From Thalassovita aquimarina (GTDB taxonomy: Bacteria; Pseudomonadota; Alphaproteobacteria; Rhodobacterales; Rhodobacteraceae), in contig NZ_JADMKU010000017.1 in the NCBI RefSeq assembly GCF_018219815.1, positions 28,051 to 92,050 on the forward strand: 64,000 nucleotides of DNA. The letters are read 5' to 3'. The position numbers and the translations under genes were made by a program. The number at the start of each line of letters is the position of its first letter. The first letter of the stretch is position 1. Shown in pieces: positions 35,417-44,367 of the stretch. The notes below the pieces were generated by a model, which was given only the letters and a program-made list of their open reading frames with translations, had not been told where the DNA came from and searched no databases.

Positions 35417-36670
35417 TTACCTTTCCTTTGGCAGCGCGAAAGCTTCGGTGCCGGCCAGAGCGAGAACCTCGCCCGTTGCCGGGACTTTCTTGGTATTTGT
35501 GAATTCTGCGTGATTCTGGGCGATGTTCGACAGGTCGTAGAGATAGTTGACCATCGTCCCGCCGGACTGGGAGATGCCCTTGTCCGAGATGTCGGCCTGC
35601 GCATGGACCGCGTGGATGATCGCGCCATTGCCCAGATGGAACCGGGCCACCGGATCGTAGGGCAGACCGCCGTCCGTCTTGGCGTGGACAAGGTAATTGG
35701 CGGCCAGTTCCCGCATCCGGGCTGTATCCGACGGTTCCCAGTCCTGCCCGGTTTCGCGCAGCCATTTCACCAGTCCCGGTATCGGCGAGAGGGTGACGAA
35801 CGTCTTCTGCCCCGCCAGTTCCTTCGACAGTTTCGACACCACTTGCTTGATCAGCGAATTGCCGAAGGAAATGCTGGCCAGACCCGCCTGGCAGTTGGAA
35901 ATCGAGTAGAAAACCGCCGTGTCCGCCTCTTCCGCCATCAGGGGCGCGCGGTCCTCGGCCAGAAGCGCCTGGATCGACGACGGGATGCCCTGCGTCAACG
36001 CCACTTCGACGAAAATCAGGGGCTCGTCAGGCATCGCGGGGTGAAAGAACGCAAAGCAGCGGCGGTCCGCCGGTTTCAGGCGGCGGCGCAGATCATCCCA
36101 GCTGTCAATGGCGTGGACGGCTTCGTATTCGATGATCCTGTCGAGGATGTTCGCAGGGCTTTCCCATGTGATCGGGCGCAGCACCAAGAAACCCAGATTG
36201 AACCACGACATGAAGAGGTGCCGGAAATCCAGGTCCAGCGCGGCCAGTTCAGGTTCCTTGCCCCCCAGCCGCAGCAGATCGGCCCGCATGCGCACCAGCA
36301 TGCGGGTTGCACCGGGAACGCGGTTCAGACGGCGGATCAGTTCCTGCCGGGGCGGTTCTGCGGCCATCATGAACATCCGATAGGTCGCCTTCGATGGTTC
36401 GCGCTCATAGGCATCAAGCGTCGTGCGCAGCGTCTCGGGATCGATGTTCATCCCCCGCGCGACATGACGGAAGAACCCGAGCTTCCCTTCGTCATCGAGG
36501 TCTTCGAAAACGGCAAGGATGTTCCCTGCCAGCTTCAAGCCCGTGGTCTCGTCCTCCGAAACGATCAGGGCATCCGCTAGTTCGGTGATCGGGCGCGTAT
36601 CCGGCTTACCCAATGGGCGCCGATATCGTCGCTCGAACACCGTGGACAGCAGATCGGCGAGCAGTGTCAC
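35417..36670 (-). CDS. matA: Malonyl-CoA decarboxylase (MatA type)
   Basis: 417 residues from a GTG start at 36670 that overlaps the stop of the TRAP permease gene (GTGA). The frame stays open far upstream inside the permease gene, but homology begins at TLLADLLSTVFERRYR. The N-terminal helical domain (about 1-130) is followed by the GNAT-like catalytic domain with FHPAMPDEPLIFVEVALT, FYSISNCQAGLASISFGN (serine of SISNC) and DPVARFHLGNGA (catalytic histidine). It converts malonyl-CoA to acetyl-CoA and CO2, completing malonate catabolism. Confidence 0.93.
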   Translation of the reverse strand: MTLLADLLSTVFERRYRRPLGKPDTRPITELADALIVSEDETTGLKLAGNILAVFEDLDDEGKLGFFRHVARGMNIDPETLRTTLDAYEREPSKATYRMFMMAAEPPRQELIRRLNRVPGATRMLVRMRADLLRLGGKEPELAALDLDFRHLFMSWFNLGFLVLRPITWESPANILDRIIEYEAVHAIDSWDDLRRRLKPADRRCFAFFHPAMPDEPLIFVEVALTQGIPSSIQALLAEDRAPLMAEEADTAVFYSISNCQAGLASISFGNSLIKQVVSKLSKELAGQKTFVTLSPIPGLVKWLRETGQDWEPSDTARMRELAANYLVHAKTDGGLPYDPVARFHLGNGAIIHAVHAQADISDKGISQSGGTMVNYLYDLSNIAQNHAEFTNTKKVPATGEVLALAGTEAFALPKER

Positions 36671-37983
36671 AACGACGCTCCCATCACGACTTCCGGCAGC
36701 CAGGTGGCCAGCCCCGGGAACAGGCACAGCAGGATGATCGCGATGATCATACAGGCGACATAGGGCAACGATCCGGCAAGGATGGTCTTCAGAGAAATAT
36801 CGGGGGCGATGCCGTTGATCACGTAGAGGTTCAGGCCAACGGGCGGCGAGATCAGGCCGATTTCCATGTTGATGGTCAGCACAACTGCGAACCAGATCGG
36901 ATCGAACCCCGCCGCGGTGATGATGGGCAGGAGGATCGGGGCGGCCATCAGGATCACGGCTACCGGCGGCAGGAAGAACCCCGCGATCAGCAGGAACACG
37001 TTGACAGCCAGCATCAGCACCCAGCGGTTCACATCCAGCGTGCCGATCCATTCTGCGATCGACTGGGTGATGAACAGCGAACTGAGCATATAAGAAAACA
37101 CGCCGGCGGCGGCAATGATGAATAGGATCATCACGCTTTCCTTGGTGCTGTCTCGCAAGACGACCCAGATAGCGCGGGGCGACCACATTTTGTAGATGAC
37201 CATTGCGATTACGAGGCACAACAGGGCACCGACAGCAGCGGTTTCAGACGGTGTGGCGACGCCGCCATACATGGCATAGAGCACGCCCAGAATGATCAGA
37301 AGGAAGGGAAGAACGCGGGGCAGGATTTCGAACCGTTCGGCCCAGCTGTAGCGGCCTGCACCAAGACTTTCGGCTTCGCCGGAGCGCCATGTGGAATATA
37401 GCGACCACGCCATGAACAACCCCACCAGCATCAGACCAGGGATGACGCCGGCCAGGAACAGGCGGCCAATCGAGGTTTCGGTTGCGATGCCGTAGACGAT
37501 CATCGTCACCGACGGCGGGATGAGGATACCCAAAGTGCCGCCGGCGGCGATGGACCCGGCGGCAACACCGTCGGGATAACCGCGCTTGCGCATTTCCGGA
37601 ATGCCCATCTTGCCGATCGCGGCACAGGTGGCGGGCGACGATCCCGACATCGCGGCGAAGAGGGCGCAGGCCCCGAGGTTCGAAACGACGAGCCCTCCGG
37701 GAACCCGGGTCAGCCAGCGTTCAAGCGCCTCGTAGAGATCGGCCCCCGCGCGGGTTGAGGAAATGGCCGATCCCATGATGATGAACATTGGAATCGACAG
37801 AAGGGCGAAGTTGTCGAGTTTTCCGAACAGAATCTCGGGCATCAATTCCAGCGACCGCATCCCATCGAAGGCGACCAGAAAACCGGCCGAAACGATCAGC
37901 AGCCCCATCGCCACCGATACGCCCGAAAACAGCACAAGGATTGTGACGAGGGCAACCAGCCCTCCAAGAACGAGCGGGTCCAT
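36667..37983 (-). CDS. TRAP transporter large permease (DctM type), malonate locus
   Basis: 438 residues with about twelve hydrophobic segments. The DctM features SGSSPATCAAIGKMGIPEMRKRGY and GGTLGILIPPSVTMIVYG are present. It forms the sodium-driven transport channel of a tripartite carboxylate importer. Its stop overlaps the GTG start of the decarboxylase, so uptake and catabolism are translationally coupled. The gene order (P-Q-M-A-B) is that of the rhizobial malonate locus matPQMAB. Confidence 0.93.
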   Translation of the reverse strand: MDPLVLGGLVALVTILVLFSGVSVAMGLLIVSAGFLVAFDGMRSLELMPEILFGKLDNFALLSIPMFIIMGSAISSTRAGADLYEALERWLTRVPGGLVVSNLGACALFAAMSGSSPATCAAIGKMGIPEMRKRGYPDGVAAGSIAAGGTLGILIPPSVTMIVYGIATETSIGRLFLAGVIPGLMLVGLFMAWSLYSTWRSGEAESLGAGRYSWAERFEILPRVLPFLLIILGVLYAMYGGVATPSETAAVGALLCLVIAMVIYKMWSPRAIWVVLRDSTKESVMILFIIAAAGVFSYMLSSLFITQSIAEWIGTLDVNRWVLMLAVNVFLLIAGFFLPPVAVILMAAPILLPIITAAGFDPIWFAVVLTINMEIGLISPPVGLNLYVINGIAPDISLKTILAGSLPYVACMIIAIILLCLFPGLATWLPEVVMGASL

Positions 37984-37985
37984 TT

Positions 37986-38531
37986 TCAGCTTTCCAATCC
38001 GAAAGGTTTATCGATGCCCAGAATAAGCGCGACGAAATCGGCCACCAGTTGCAACATCAGCAGGGCAAAGCCGACCGGCAGCGACAGATAGGGTATCCAA
38101 AGGCGGACACCCCAGACCGTGTCGGACCGCCATCCACGGTCGAACGCGAAGTGCCAGAATTCATAGGCATACCAAAGCATCAGCCCGGCGATCCCCACCG
38201 AAACGACCGAGGTGACCAGCGCCAGAACGAAACGGGCGCGGCGTGGTAGTGTCAGCGGGATCAGATCGACATTCACATGCCCGCGCAACCGCTGGACATA
38301 GGGCAGCCCGACAAGAGTCGCCGAAACGACAAGGTAAATGACAGCCTCGGTTTGCCAGACAGTCGATCCGTTCAGAACGAAACGAATGATGATCATCTGG
38401 ACGGTGATCCCAACCGCGGCGACAATCATCGCGGCCGAGCACCAGCCTGCCAGGGTGGACAATGCGGCAACGGATTTCAGGAAAAGATTGCTGCCGGAAT
38501 GCGCTATCGCGGCGTTGCTGTGTCCCGCCAA
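37986..38531 (-). CDS. TRAP transporter small permease (DctQ type), malonate locus
   Basis: 181 residues with four hydrophobic helices (about 26-48, 62-82, 100-120 and 146-170). NGSTVWQTEAVIYLVVSATLVGLPYVQRLRGHVNVDLI contains the conserved DctQ features (the tryptophan and RGHVNVD). It pairs with the large permease that starts 2 bp downstream. Confidence 0.9.
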   Translation of the reverse strand: MAGHSNAAIAHSGSNLFLKSVAALSTLAGWCSAAMIVAAVGITVQMIIIRFVLNGSTVWQTEAVIYLVVSATLVGLPYVQRLRGHVNVDLIPLTLPRRARFVLALVTSVVSVGIAGLMLWYAYEFWHFAFDRGWRSDTVWGVRLWIPYLSLPVGFALLMLQLVADFVALILGIDKPFGLES

Positions 38532-38566
38532 GGTCGCCTCCTGTGAGTGTAGGAATTCAGGAATAA

Positions 38567-38588
38567 GCGGGCGGCTGTCGCCGCCCGC
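38567..38588 (-). other. Intercistronic hairpin between dctP-like and dctQ-like genes
   Basis: A 9-bp perfect stem (GCGGGCGGC / GCCGCCCGC) with a TGTC loop lies in the 66-bp gap after the binding-protein gene. No T-tract follows. It probably increases binding-protein expression relative to the permeases. Confidence 0.65.
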
Positions 38589-38597
38589 GCTTGAGGG

Positions 38598-39584
38598 TCA
38601 TTCTACGGCGAGGGCCATATCAAGCAGGGCCTGCCCATCGGGCACCTCTGCAACGAATGCCTTGTACGAGGTTTCCTTGGCCAGTGCGCGCCATGCATCG
38701 AAATCGGCTGCACTCATCTCGGCGATTTCAACGCCTGCATCGCGGAAGACCTGTTCGGATGCGGCATCTTCTTTCTTGGCTTCTTCAAGATAGAAGGCCT
38801 GCGCCTTGGCGGCGGCGGCACGCAGGGCGTTCTGCTGGGCTTCGTTCAGACCGTCGAAGGTGCTCTTGTTCATCAGCATGGGCTGATACATGAACCAAAG
38901 CGCATAGTCGCCCGCGGGGGTGTAGCACTTGACCTGTTCATAGATTCGGTAGGACACGAAGGAGGACGACGAGGTATTCGCGGCCTGAAGAACGCCGGTC
39001 TGCATCGCGTTGTAGATTTCGGACGATGCCATGGAGGCGATCGACGCGCCCGCGCCGGCCAGCATCTGTTCGAAGGCCTTGCCCGCCGCGCGGGTTTGCA
39101 GGCCCGCGACATCCTCGGGCTTGGTGATGCACTTGTCCTTACCGGCGAAACCGCCAGCCAGGTAGCCGTGGACCAGAACCATCACGTCGTCCTGCGCCAT
39201 CTTCTCTTCCAGCGCCTCCATGAAGGGCGAGGCGCTCAGCCGGGCGGCGTGGTCGTGGTTCTTCACCAAGCCGGGCATTAGGGTCAGGTTATAGGCGGGT
39301 TGCTGGCCGCCTGCATAGCTCAGCGGCAGGACGGTCATGTCCAGCTGGCCGCGGCTTAGCGGCTTGTACTGCTCGCGGGGCTTGAACAGCGACTTCGATC
39401 CGAAGATCTTGATCGTCAGGTCGACATCCGCCGCGGCGACTTCGTCGGCTACGATCTGCGCGACCTTGTGACGGACATCTTTGTTGGACCACTGGTGCGA
39501 CAAGCGCAGTTCGGTTGCGTTAGCCAAGCTTGCTGCACAGACGAGCGCCAGCGCAGTTGCGGCTGTTTTCAGCGTGAATTTCAT
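38598..39584 (-). CDS. TRAP transporter substrate-binding protein (DctP type), malonate locus
   Basis: 328 residues. The signal peptide MKFTLKTAATALALVCAASL ends at ANA, about residue 23. The mature protein shows the DctP fold with FGSKSLFKPREQYKPLSRG, the TRAAGKAFEQMLAGAGAS motif (the carboxylate-binding arginine) and LQAANTSSSSFVSYRIYEQVK. Malonate is inferred from the neighbouring matA and matB genes. It is the first gene of the operon and is divergent from a GntR regulator. Confidence 0.9.
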   Translation of the reverse strand: MKFTLKTAATALALVCAASLANATELRLSHQWSNKDVRHKVAQIVADEVAAADVDLTIKIFGSKSLFKPREQYKPLSRGQLDMTVLPLSYAGGQQPAYNLTLMPGLVKNHDHAARLSASPFMEALEEKMAQDDVMVLVHGYLAGGFAGKDKCITKPEDVAGLQTRAAGKAFEQMLAGAGASIASMASSEIYNAMQTGVLQAANTSSSSFVSYRIYEQVKCYTPAGDYALWFMYQPMLMNKSTFDGLNEAQQNALRAAAAKAQAFYLEEAKKEDAASEQVFRDAGVEIAEMSAADFDAWRALAKETSYKAFVAEVPDGQALLDMALAVE

Positions 39585-39651
39585 AATTTCCTCCCTTTGT
39601 CTCTCCGGGTAGACCGGCGACTCGCGGAAGGTATGCGAATGTTGTTTTTTA

Positions 39652-39675
39652 AGTCAAGCATTCTGTATACAAGAA
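39652..39675 (-). promoter_or_regulatory. Malonate operon promoter with candidate GntR operator
   Basis: TTCTGTATACAAGAA (39661-39675) is a near-perfect dyad centred on GTATAC, the form bound by many FCD-type GntR regulators. On the minus strand TTGACT (39657-39652) follows at once and could be the -35 box of the dctP-like gene. The dyad lies between the divergent regulator and transporter genes. Confidence 0.55.
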
Positions 39676-39718
39676 GTGCAGCATTGAATTCAAAGAAGCA
39701 ATCGTTAGAACTAAACTC

Positions 39719-40375
39719 ATGACGAAACCCCGCGCAGAAAATATTGCCGAAGAGCTGGAAGAGCTGATTTTCAACGGCACCTTTTCGAATGGTGACCGGC
39801 TGGACGAAATCAGTCTCTCGGAACAATTTGGCGTGTCGCGAACCCCGATACGAGAAGCCTTTCACAGGCTCGCCCTGTCAGGTCTGCTGGAACTGGTCCC
39901 TCGCCGCGGGGCCTTTGTGCGTCAACCTGGGCCGGTAGAGCTTATGGAAATGTTTGAGGTGATGGCCGAACTCGAAGCGGTCTGCGGACGTTTAGCAGCA
40001 AGACGGATATCGCCACAGGCGCTGAAAAAATTGCGCGAGGCGAACACCAATTGCAAGACGGCCGTCGAGAACAATGATGCTGACACGTATTACGCCGAAA
40101 ACGAAAAGTTCCACAAAATCATCTACAAACAATCGGGGAACAGTTTTCTGGAGCAAGAGGCATCCAAGCTTCACAAACGCCTGAAGCCATTCAGGCGGCA
40201 ACAGTTGCGCCTGCGTGGACGGATGGAACAGTCGATGGCTGAGCACGAGACAATCGTCGAAGCCTTAATTATAGGTGACACGGAAAAAGCGGCGAATGCC
40301 CTGCGTGGCCATGTGGCGGTTCAGGGGGAAAGATTCCAGGACCTGATGGCGAGCCTGAAAGACGCTGCGGAATAA
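39719..40375 (+). CDS. GntR family regulator (FCD type) of the malonate locus
   Basis: 218 residues. The winged helix-turn-helix (about 5-68) has EISLSEQFGVSRTPIREAFHRLALSGLLELVPRRGAFV, and the FCD domain follows with ENEKFHKIIYKQSGN and a C-terminal histidine (MAEHETIVEAL). It is divergent from the TRAP/matAB operon and separated from it by a GTATAC-centred dyad, so it most likely controls malonate use. Confidence 0.9.
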   Translation: MTKPRAENIAEELEELIFNGTFSNGDRLDEISLSEQFGVSRTPIREAFHRLALSGLLELVPRRGAFVRQPGPVELMEMFEVMAELEAVCGRLAARRISPQALKKLREANTNCKTAVENNDADTYYAENEKFHKIIYKQSGNSFLEQEASKLHKRLKPFRRQQLRLRGRMEQSMAEHETIVEALIIGDTEKAANALRGHVAVQGERFQDLMASLKDAAE

Positions 40376-40542
40376 TCATCGCTTTGATCTATTTAGAGAT
40401 ACAACGCGAAACGAAATGATGCATATCACCTAGCGTCAGTGGCCAATGCAAAACATTGTCGGCATACATCTCAATCTGCCTTAGCTTCGTGATAATTTTC
40501 TCTGGCTTGTGTTGTTTCGTAGCGGTTTTGGCCCACCGTTGT

Positions 40543-40829
40543 CCTGAACATAAAGGTGGACCAACTCAGTGAGTGAGGATATCACGTAGCACGACAGTGT
40601 CTGTTGAGAAACCACCGAGGCGTGCATATCTATCCGAACCTCGTCCTTTTCTGGCAGCGGACGTTCGCATCCACCTGTTCCAACGGCCGCTTTGCGCAGG
40701 TAGCGCTCTTTGCAAACTGGCGCGAAAGGCCCTCAGCGCCCCCCTTGGCACATCGCCAACCGTTGCGAGATGGGCGGGGAAGCCTAGGTTGGTCCTCCCC
40801 CACTGAAGTGGTCCACAGTTAAGTTCAGG
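40543..40829. mobile_element. MITE-like element with 29-bp imperfect terminal inverted repeats
   Basis: The left end (40543-40571, CCTGAACATAAAGGTGGACC then AACTCAGTG) and the right end (40801-40829, CACTGAAGTGGTCCACAG then TTAAGTTCAGG) are inverted copies matching at 24 of 29 positions. The 287-bp unit has no coding capacity and encloses one dispersed-repeat core. Single ends of the same type occur at 30819-30836 and 55609-55637. Confidence 0.6.
40663..40716 (-). repeat. Dispersed intergenic repeat, core copy 3
   Basis: On the minus strand it reads TTTGCAAAGAGCGC, TACCTGCGCAAAGCGGCC, GTTGGAACAGG, the same order as copy 1. It lies inside the 287-bp element. Confidence 0.7.
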
Positions 40830-40832
40830 AAA

Positions 40833-41228
<396 letters not shown>

Positions 41229-41391
41229 CTATGATACCGCCCTGCCCACCTCAAGCCGGGTTCCTCTGACAGAGCCTGTAATCCAGATCGCAGATCGCGC
41301 AGAATAGCGATTATGTTAACAAAATGTGACAGATAGCGCGCCGCGCCGTCACCACTGGGGTAACGCGTGATTTCGGCCTGATACGCTGCGC

Positions 41392-41730
41392 CTAGTAGGC
41401 CGCGGTCACGATGACTTCGACCAGAAGCGACGGGCGGGCCAGCTTCGCTTCACCGCAGGCGCGCGCAGGCGCGTGGCCCTCCGGCACCCATGCGTCCCAG
41501 ACTTCGTTCATCGCGGCGAAGTCGTTCATGTCGGCGAGCCAGATGGTCGTTTGCAAGATGTTCTCGCGCGATGATCCGGCCTGCTCGAGCAGCGCATCGA
41601 CTTTGGCGAGGCACGCGCGGGTCTGTGCCGCTACGTCTGCGCCCTCGGCGGTCTGGCCGGCTAGATAGGCGGTGCCGTTGTGTTTTACTATCTTGCTCAT
41701 CCGTGCCTTGGTTTCGATCCGTTCGATCAT
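41392..41730 (-). CDS. RidA family protein
   Basis: 112 residues. The chorismate-mutase-like RidA fold is evident from [38 protein letters not shown] and the C-terminal [22 protein letters not shown]. The motif with the imine-binding arginine (usually R105 in xxRxx) appears altered to ARPSLLVE, which retains an arginine. Canonical RidA hydrolyses reactive 2-aminoacrylate; many subgroups act in catabolic loci on other imines or have unknown roles. It lies 69 bp after the FGGY kinase and is probably the last gene of the minus-strand PTE-kinase operon. Confidence 0.85.
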   Translation of the reverse strand: MIERIETKARMSKIVKHNGTAYLAGQTAEGADVAAQTRACLAKVDALLEQAGSSRENILQTTIWLADMNDFAAMNEVWDAWVPEGHAPARACGEAKLARPSLLVEVIVTAAY

Positions 41731-41799
41731 GGTCTGTCCTTTAATGCTACGAGAGTTCGGGCGGTCCTGCGACCCTCCGGTTATCAGAAATGGGATGGA

Positions 41800-43203
41800 T
41801 CAGCCCCGCAGCGCTACGGCCTCGGCCCGACGCGCTGCAAGCTTTTCACCCCGCGCCGGATCGCTCTGCCACCCCGGCGCATGGGGGGGCGCGGAAAGAT
41901 CGATGCCCAGCCCCCGAAAGCCTAGTATCGCTGCGCCGATAAGTGACAAATCCTCGTTCGCGGGCCGGTTCAGGTCACGCCCCAGAGTATCACTGATCGT
42001 CTGTCCCCAGCCCGCAAGCCGCGCCCCACCGCCGCCAAGACAGGTGCGCAAGGGATCTATGCCTGCACGCTCCAGGGCGTCGATGCTGTCGGCCAGGTCG
42101 AAGGCCACTCCCTCCTGAAAGGCTGCGATCAGATCGATTATGTCGTGCTCAGCCGACAGCCCCGTAATCCTGGCCCGTTCGCCGCGGTCGAACCGGGGCG
42201 AACCTGAGCCGAGCAGATAAGGCAGGACCAGAGGCAGGCTCCGGTCCGGACGGGCTGCGGCCATCTGTGACAGGCGGGTGAGCCAGGGGTTGCGCGCTTC
42301 GACCGTGCCGGACAGACGGTACAGCCAGTCAAGCACCGCTCCCCCGTTAAAATGCGAGGCGAGGGCGAAACTTCTGCCGAATCCGTCGAGGTGATACGTG
42401 AGCTTGCCGACGAGATCTGGCTGCACCTTGGGCACCGCGGCGAGAACCGTTGCCGCCGTTCCGATGGTAATGGCCGCGTCGCAGTCTTGCCCAAGACCCA
42501 CGCCGATGGCGGCGGTTCCCATATCGCCCGCACCCACGATCAGCGGCACGCCCGCCGGCAGTCCCAGTACGTCAGCCCAGTGGTCGTTGAGTACTCCGTC
42601 CAGTGCATCTGCGGGTAGGGCAGGAGCGCATTGGGCTGGGGTCAGCCCGGCACCGGACGAAAGCACGGGGTCGCAGGCGTCGGCTCCCGCTCTAATCAGC
42701 AGGAAGTTCGCCAGATCGCTGGGATCCGAGGCGAGCGTGCCGCCCATGGCGATCCGGAGCACGTCCTTGGGGGCAACAACCACGGCGGGTTTCGCCCCTT
42801 GGGCCAGCGCCTGCACGATCTTGGCGCGCCCGAAATGCGTTCCATCAAGGTTGCCGGACCGCGCTGCGATGTCCGGATCGTCCGAGAGGAACCCGGCGCA
42901 TTGCGTATCGGCCAGCGTCCTGACTGGCGCGATGGGCAGGCCCGAGGTGTTCACCAGGCATGGGGCGCTCATATGGCCGGTAAAGACTATGGCGTCGACT
43001 GCCTGGCCGGCCCCATCGACCGCTGTACGCCCCGCACGGGCCATGGCCGAAAGCCAGTCCTCGGCGCTCTGCTCCGCCATACCTGGCGCGTCTCGGGCAG
43101 TCGGCACAGGGGCGCTGCCGACCGCGACAACCTCGAGACTCTCGTCTACGACGCCCGCCTTGAGCGATCCTGTCCCCAGATCTATCGCCAGCACCCGTGC
43201 CAT
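41800..43203 (-). CDS. FGGY family carbohydrate kinase (1)
   Basis: 467 residues from the ATG at 43203; the longer frame overlaps the upstream hydrolase gene. The N-terminal actin-like domain opens with AIDLGTGSLKAGVVDES and contains a conserved MAEQSAEDW. The catalytic aspartate lies in GAGDMGTAAIG, and the ATP-binding LGGGGARLAGWGQTISD is near the C-terminus. FGGY kinases phosphorylate pentuloses, alditols and similar polyols. It is 14 bp after the phosphotriesterase-family gene, so its substrate is probably the product of that hydrolase. Confidence 0.9.
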   Translation of the reverse strand: MARVLAIDLGTGSLKAGVVDESLEVVAVGSAPVPTARDAPGMAEQSAEDWLSAMARAGRTAVDGAGQAVDAIVFTGHMSAPCLVNTSGLPIAPVRTLADTQCAGFLSDDPDIAARSGNLDGTHFGRAKIVQALAQGAKPAVVVAPKDVLRIAMGGTLASDPSDLANFLLIRAGADACDPVLSSGAGLTPAQCAPALPADALDGVLNDHWADVLGLPAGVPLIVGAGDMGTAAIGVGLGQDCDAAITIGTAATVLAAVPKVQPDLVGKLTYHLDGFGRSFALASHFNGGAVLDWLYRLSGTVEARNPWLTRLSQMAAARPDRSLPLVLPYLLGSGSPRFDRGERARITGLSAEHDIIDLIAAFQEGVAFDLADSIDALERAGIDPLRTCLGGGGARLAGWGQTISDTLGRDLNRPANEDLSLIGAAILGFRGLGIDLSAPPHAPGWQSDPARGEKLAARRAEAVALRG

Positions 43204-43217
43204 GAGACGCCTTCTGA

Positions 43218-44195
43218 TCAGGCTTCGCGGAAAGCGAAGGCCTGCTGGGGGTTCACCACAAAGAACTTGTGGAGCAAAGCCTCGCCGTCGAAGCCTGCCT
43301 CGCCCGCTTCCTCGATGAACCGGGGGCGCCACTTTTCTAGGATGAAACCCATACCAAGACCGCCTTCTCCGTAGCTCGCGAACATTGACCGCCGGGCGAT
43401 GTCGCCGCCGACCATGATCTGATCTTCGTGACCCCTGCGCACCAGATCGAGGATGCAGCGCGTGCGCACGTCTTCCGAGTGATATTTCGCCCGAGTGATC
43501 CCGTCAAAGGACAAGAAGACACCCGTCTCAGCCACCTTGCGATGCAGCCAGGGGTCGGGATTCCGGTCGAGGTGAGCGATGGTCAGGTAACGGGGGTCGA
43601 TCCCCTCTTCCGCAACGATCTCCAACTGCTCCAGTGGCATGGTGCCCATTTCGGTGTGCGAATGGATCGGCGCGCCGGTTTCCTTGTGGGCGTCGAGCAC
43701 CCCGCGCATGATCTTGACCTCACTCTCGTTCATCGTGTTGTAGCCGGTTCCGAACTTGACCACGCCGCCACGCACGTCGGTACCGTCCATGCCCTCGGTT
43801 ACCTCACGCACTACATGGGCGCGGACTTCGTCGCGGGACATGCCGTCGATCCACTGCTGGAAGGTAATGTCGCGCCCCGGTATTTTGGCTGGCCACATGA
43901 TCGACTTGTTGAATCCCGCCGTTGCGATGATCTTCACCCCCGCATCGTTGGCAATGCGCTTCACTACGCCGACGTCGCGGCCATAGTCGATGGCCGTTGC
44001 GTCGTAGATGGTCGTCCCACCCGCCGCCTTGAACAGGTCGAGTTCGGCCTTTGATGCCTCGGGGCTGTCCAGAAGCAGGTCCGTGTCTCCCTTTTCTTTC
44101 CACAGGGCGGGGACGCAGTAGATGTGATCGTGGCAATACACAGTCCCGAGCTCCGAGACGTCTACATCACCGTTGACTGTACGCGCGAAGGGCAT
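43218..44195 (-). CDS. Phosphotriesterase family hydrolase (1)
   Basis: 325 residues of the amidohydrolase superfamily, PTE (COG1735) branch. All metal ligands are recognisable: HDH near the start (YCHDHIYC), a bridging lysine in VVKFGTGYN, histidines in IHSHTEMGTM and TIAHLDRNPD, and the catalytic aspartate in VGGDIARR. Characterised relatives outside the true organophosphate hydrolases act mostly on sugar lactones or phosphorylated lactones. The neighbouring FGGY kinase and RidA genes favour a carbohydrate lactone substrate (inference). It is divergent from a paralogue that starts 172 bp away. Confidence 0.9.
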   Translation of the reverse strand: MPFARTVNGDVDVSELGTVYCHDHIYCVPALWKEKGDTDLLLDSPEASKAELDLFKAAGGTTIYDATAIDYGRDVGVVKRIANDAGVKIIATAGFNKSIMWPAKIPGRDITFQQWIDGMSRDEVRAHVVREVTEGMDGTDVRGGVVKFGTGYNTMNESEVKIMRGVLDAHKETGAPIHSHTEMGTMPLEQLEIVAEEGIDPRYLTIAHLDRNPDPWLHRKVAETGVFLSFDGITRAKYHSEDVRTRCILDLVRRGHEDQIMVGGDIARRSMFASYGEGGLGMGFILEKWRPRFIEEAGEAGFDGEALLHKFFVVNPQQAFAFREA

Positions 44196-44219
44196 GATTT
44201 TCTCCGTTTTGCGGCTTTA

Positions 44220-44238
44220 TGAAAATATTTTCCAAAAC
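44220..44238. promoter_or_regulatory. Candidate RpiR operator, site 1
   Basis: TGAAAATATTTTCCAAAAC contains the perfect 12-bp palindrome GAAAATATTTTC (44221-44232). It lies 25 bp upstream of the first PTE gene and 130 bp from the divergent second one. It matches site 2 (46936-46954) at 16 of 19 positions. Confidence 0.6.
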
Positions 44239-44367
44239 ATAAGCATCAATATATTAAATGATTATTTCGGTTATAGTCGTCAATAAGAAAATTATTGCAA
44301 TTTATAAAGCTCGGCGCTAGCGTCAGGCTGAATCATCCGAGCGAACGCATTGAGCAAGGAGCGCCAT

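Larger units (their letters stand above)
40376..40832. other. Intergenic region largely filled by a MITE-like element
   Basis: 457 bp. From 40543 to 40829 it is a 287-bp element with inverted ends that holds a minus-oriented dispersed-repeat core. It abuts an IS110 transposase remnant. The first 167 bp show no feature. Confidence 0.6.

Noticed and set aside
35417..37219. 600-residue version of the malonyl-CoA decarboxylase
   Set aside because: The first 183 codons lie inside the TRAP permease gene in another frame; the GTG at 36670 fits the family start and a four-base overlap.
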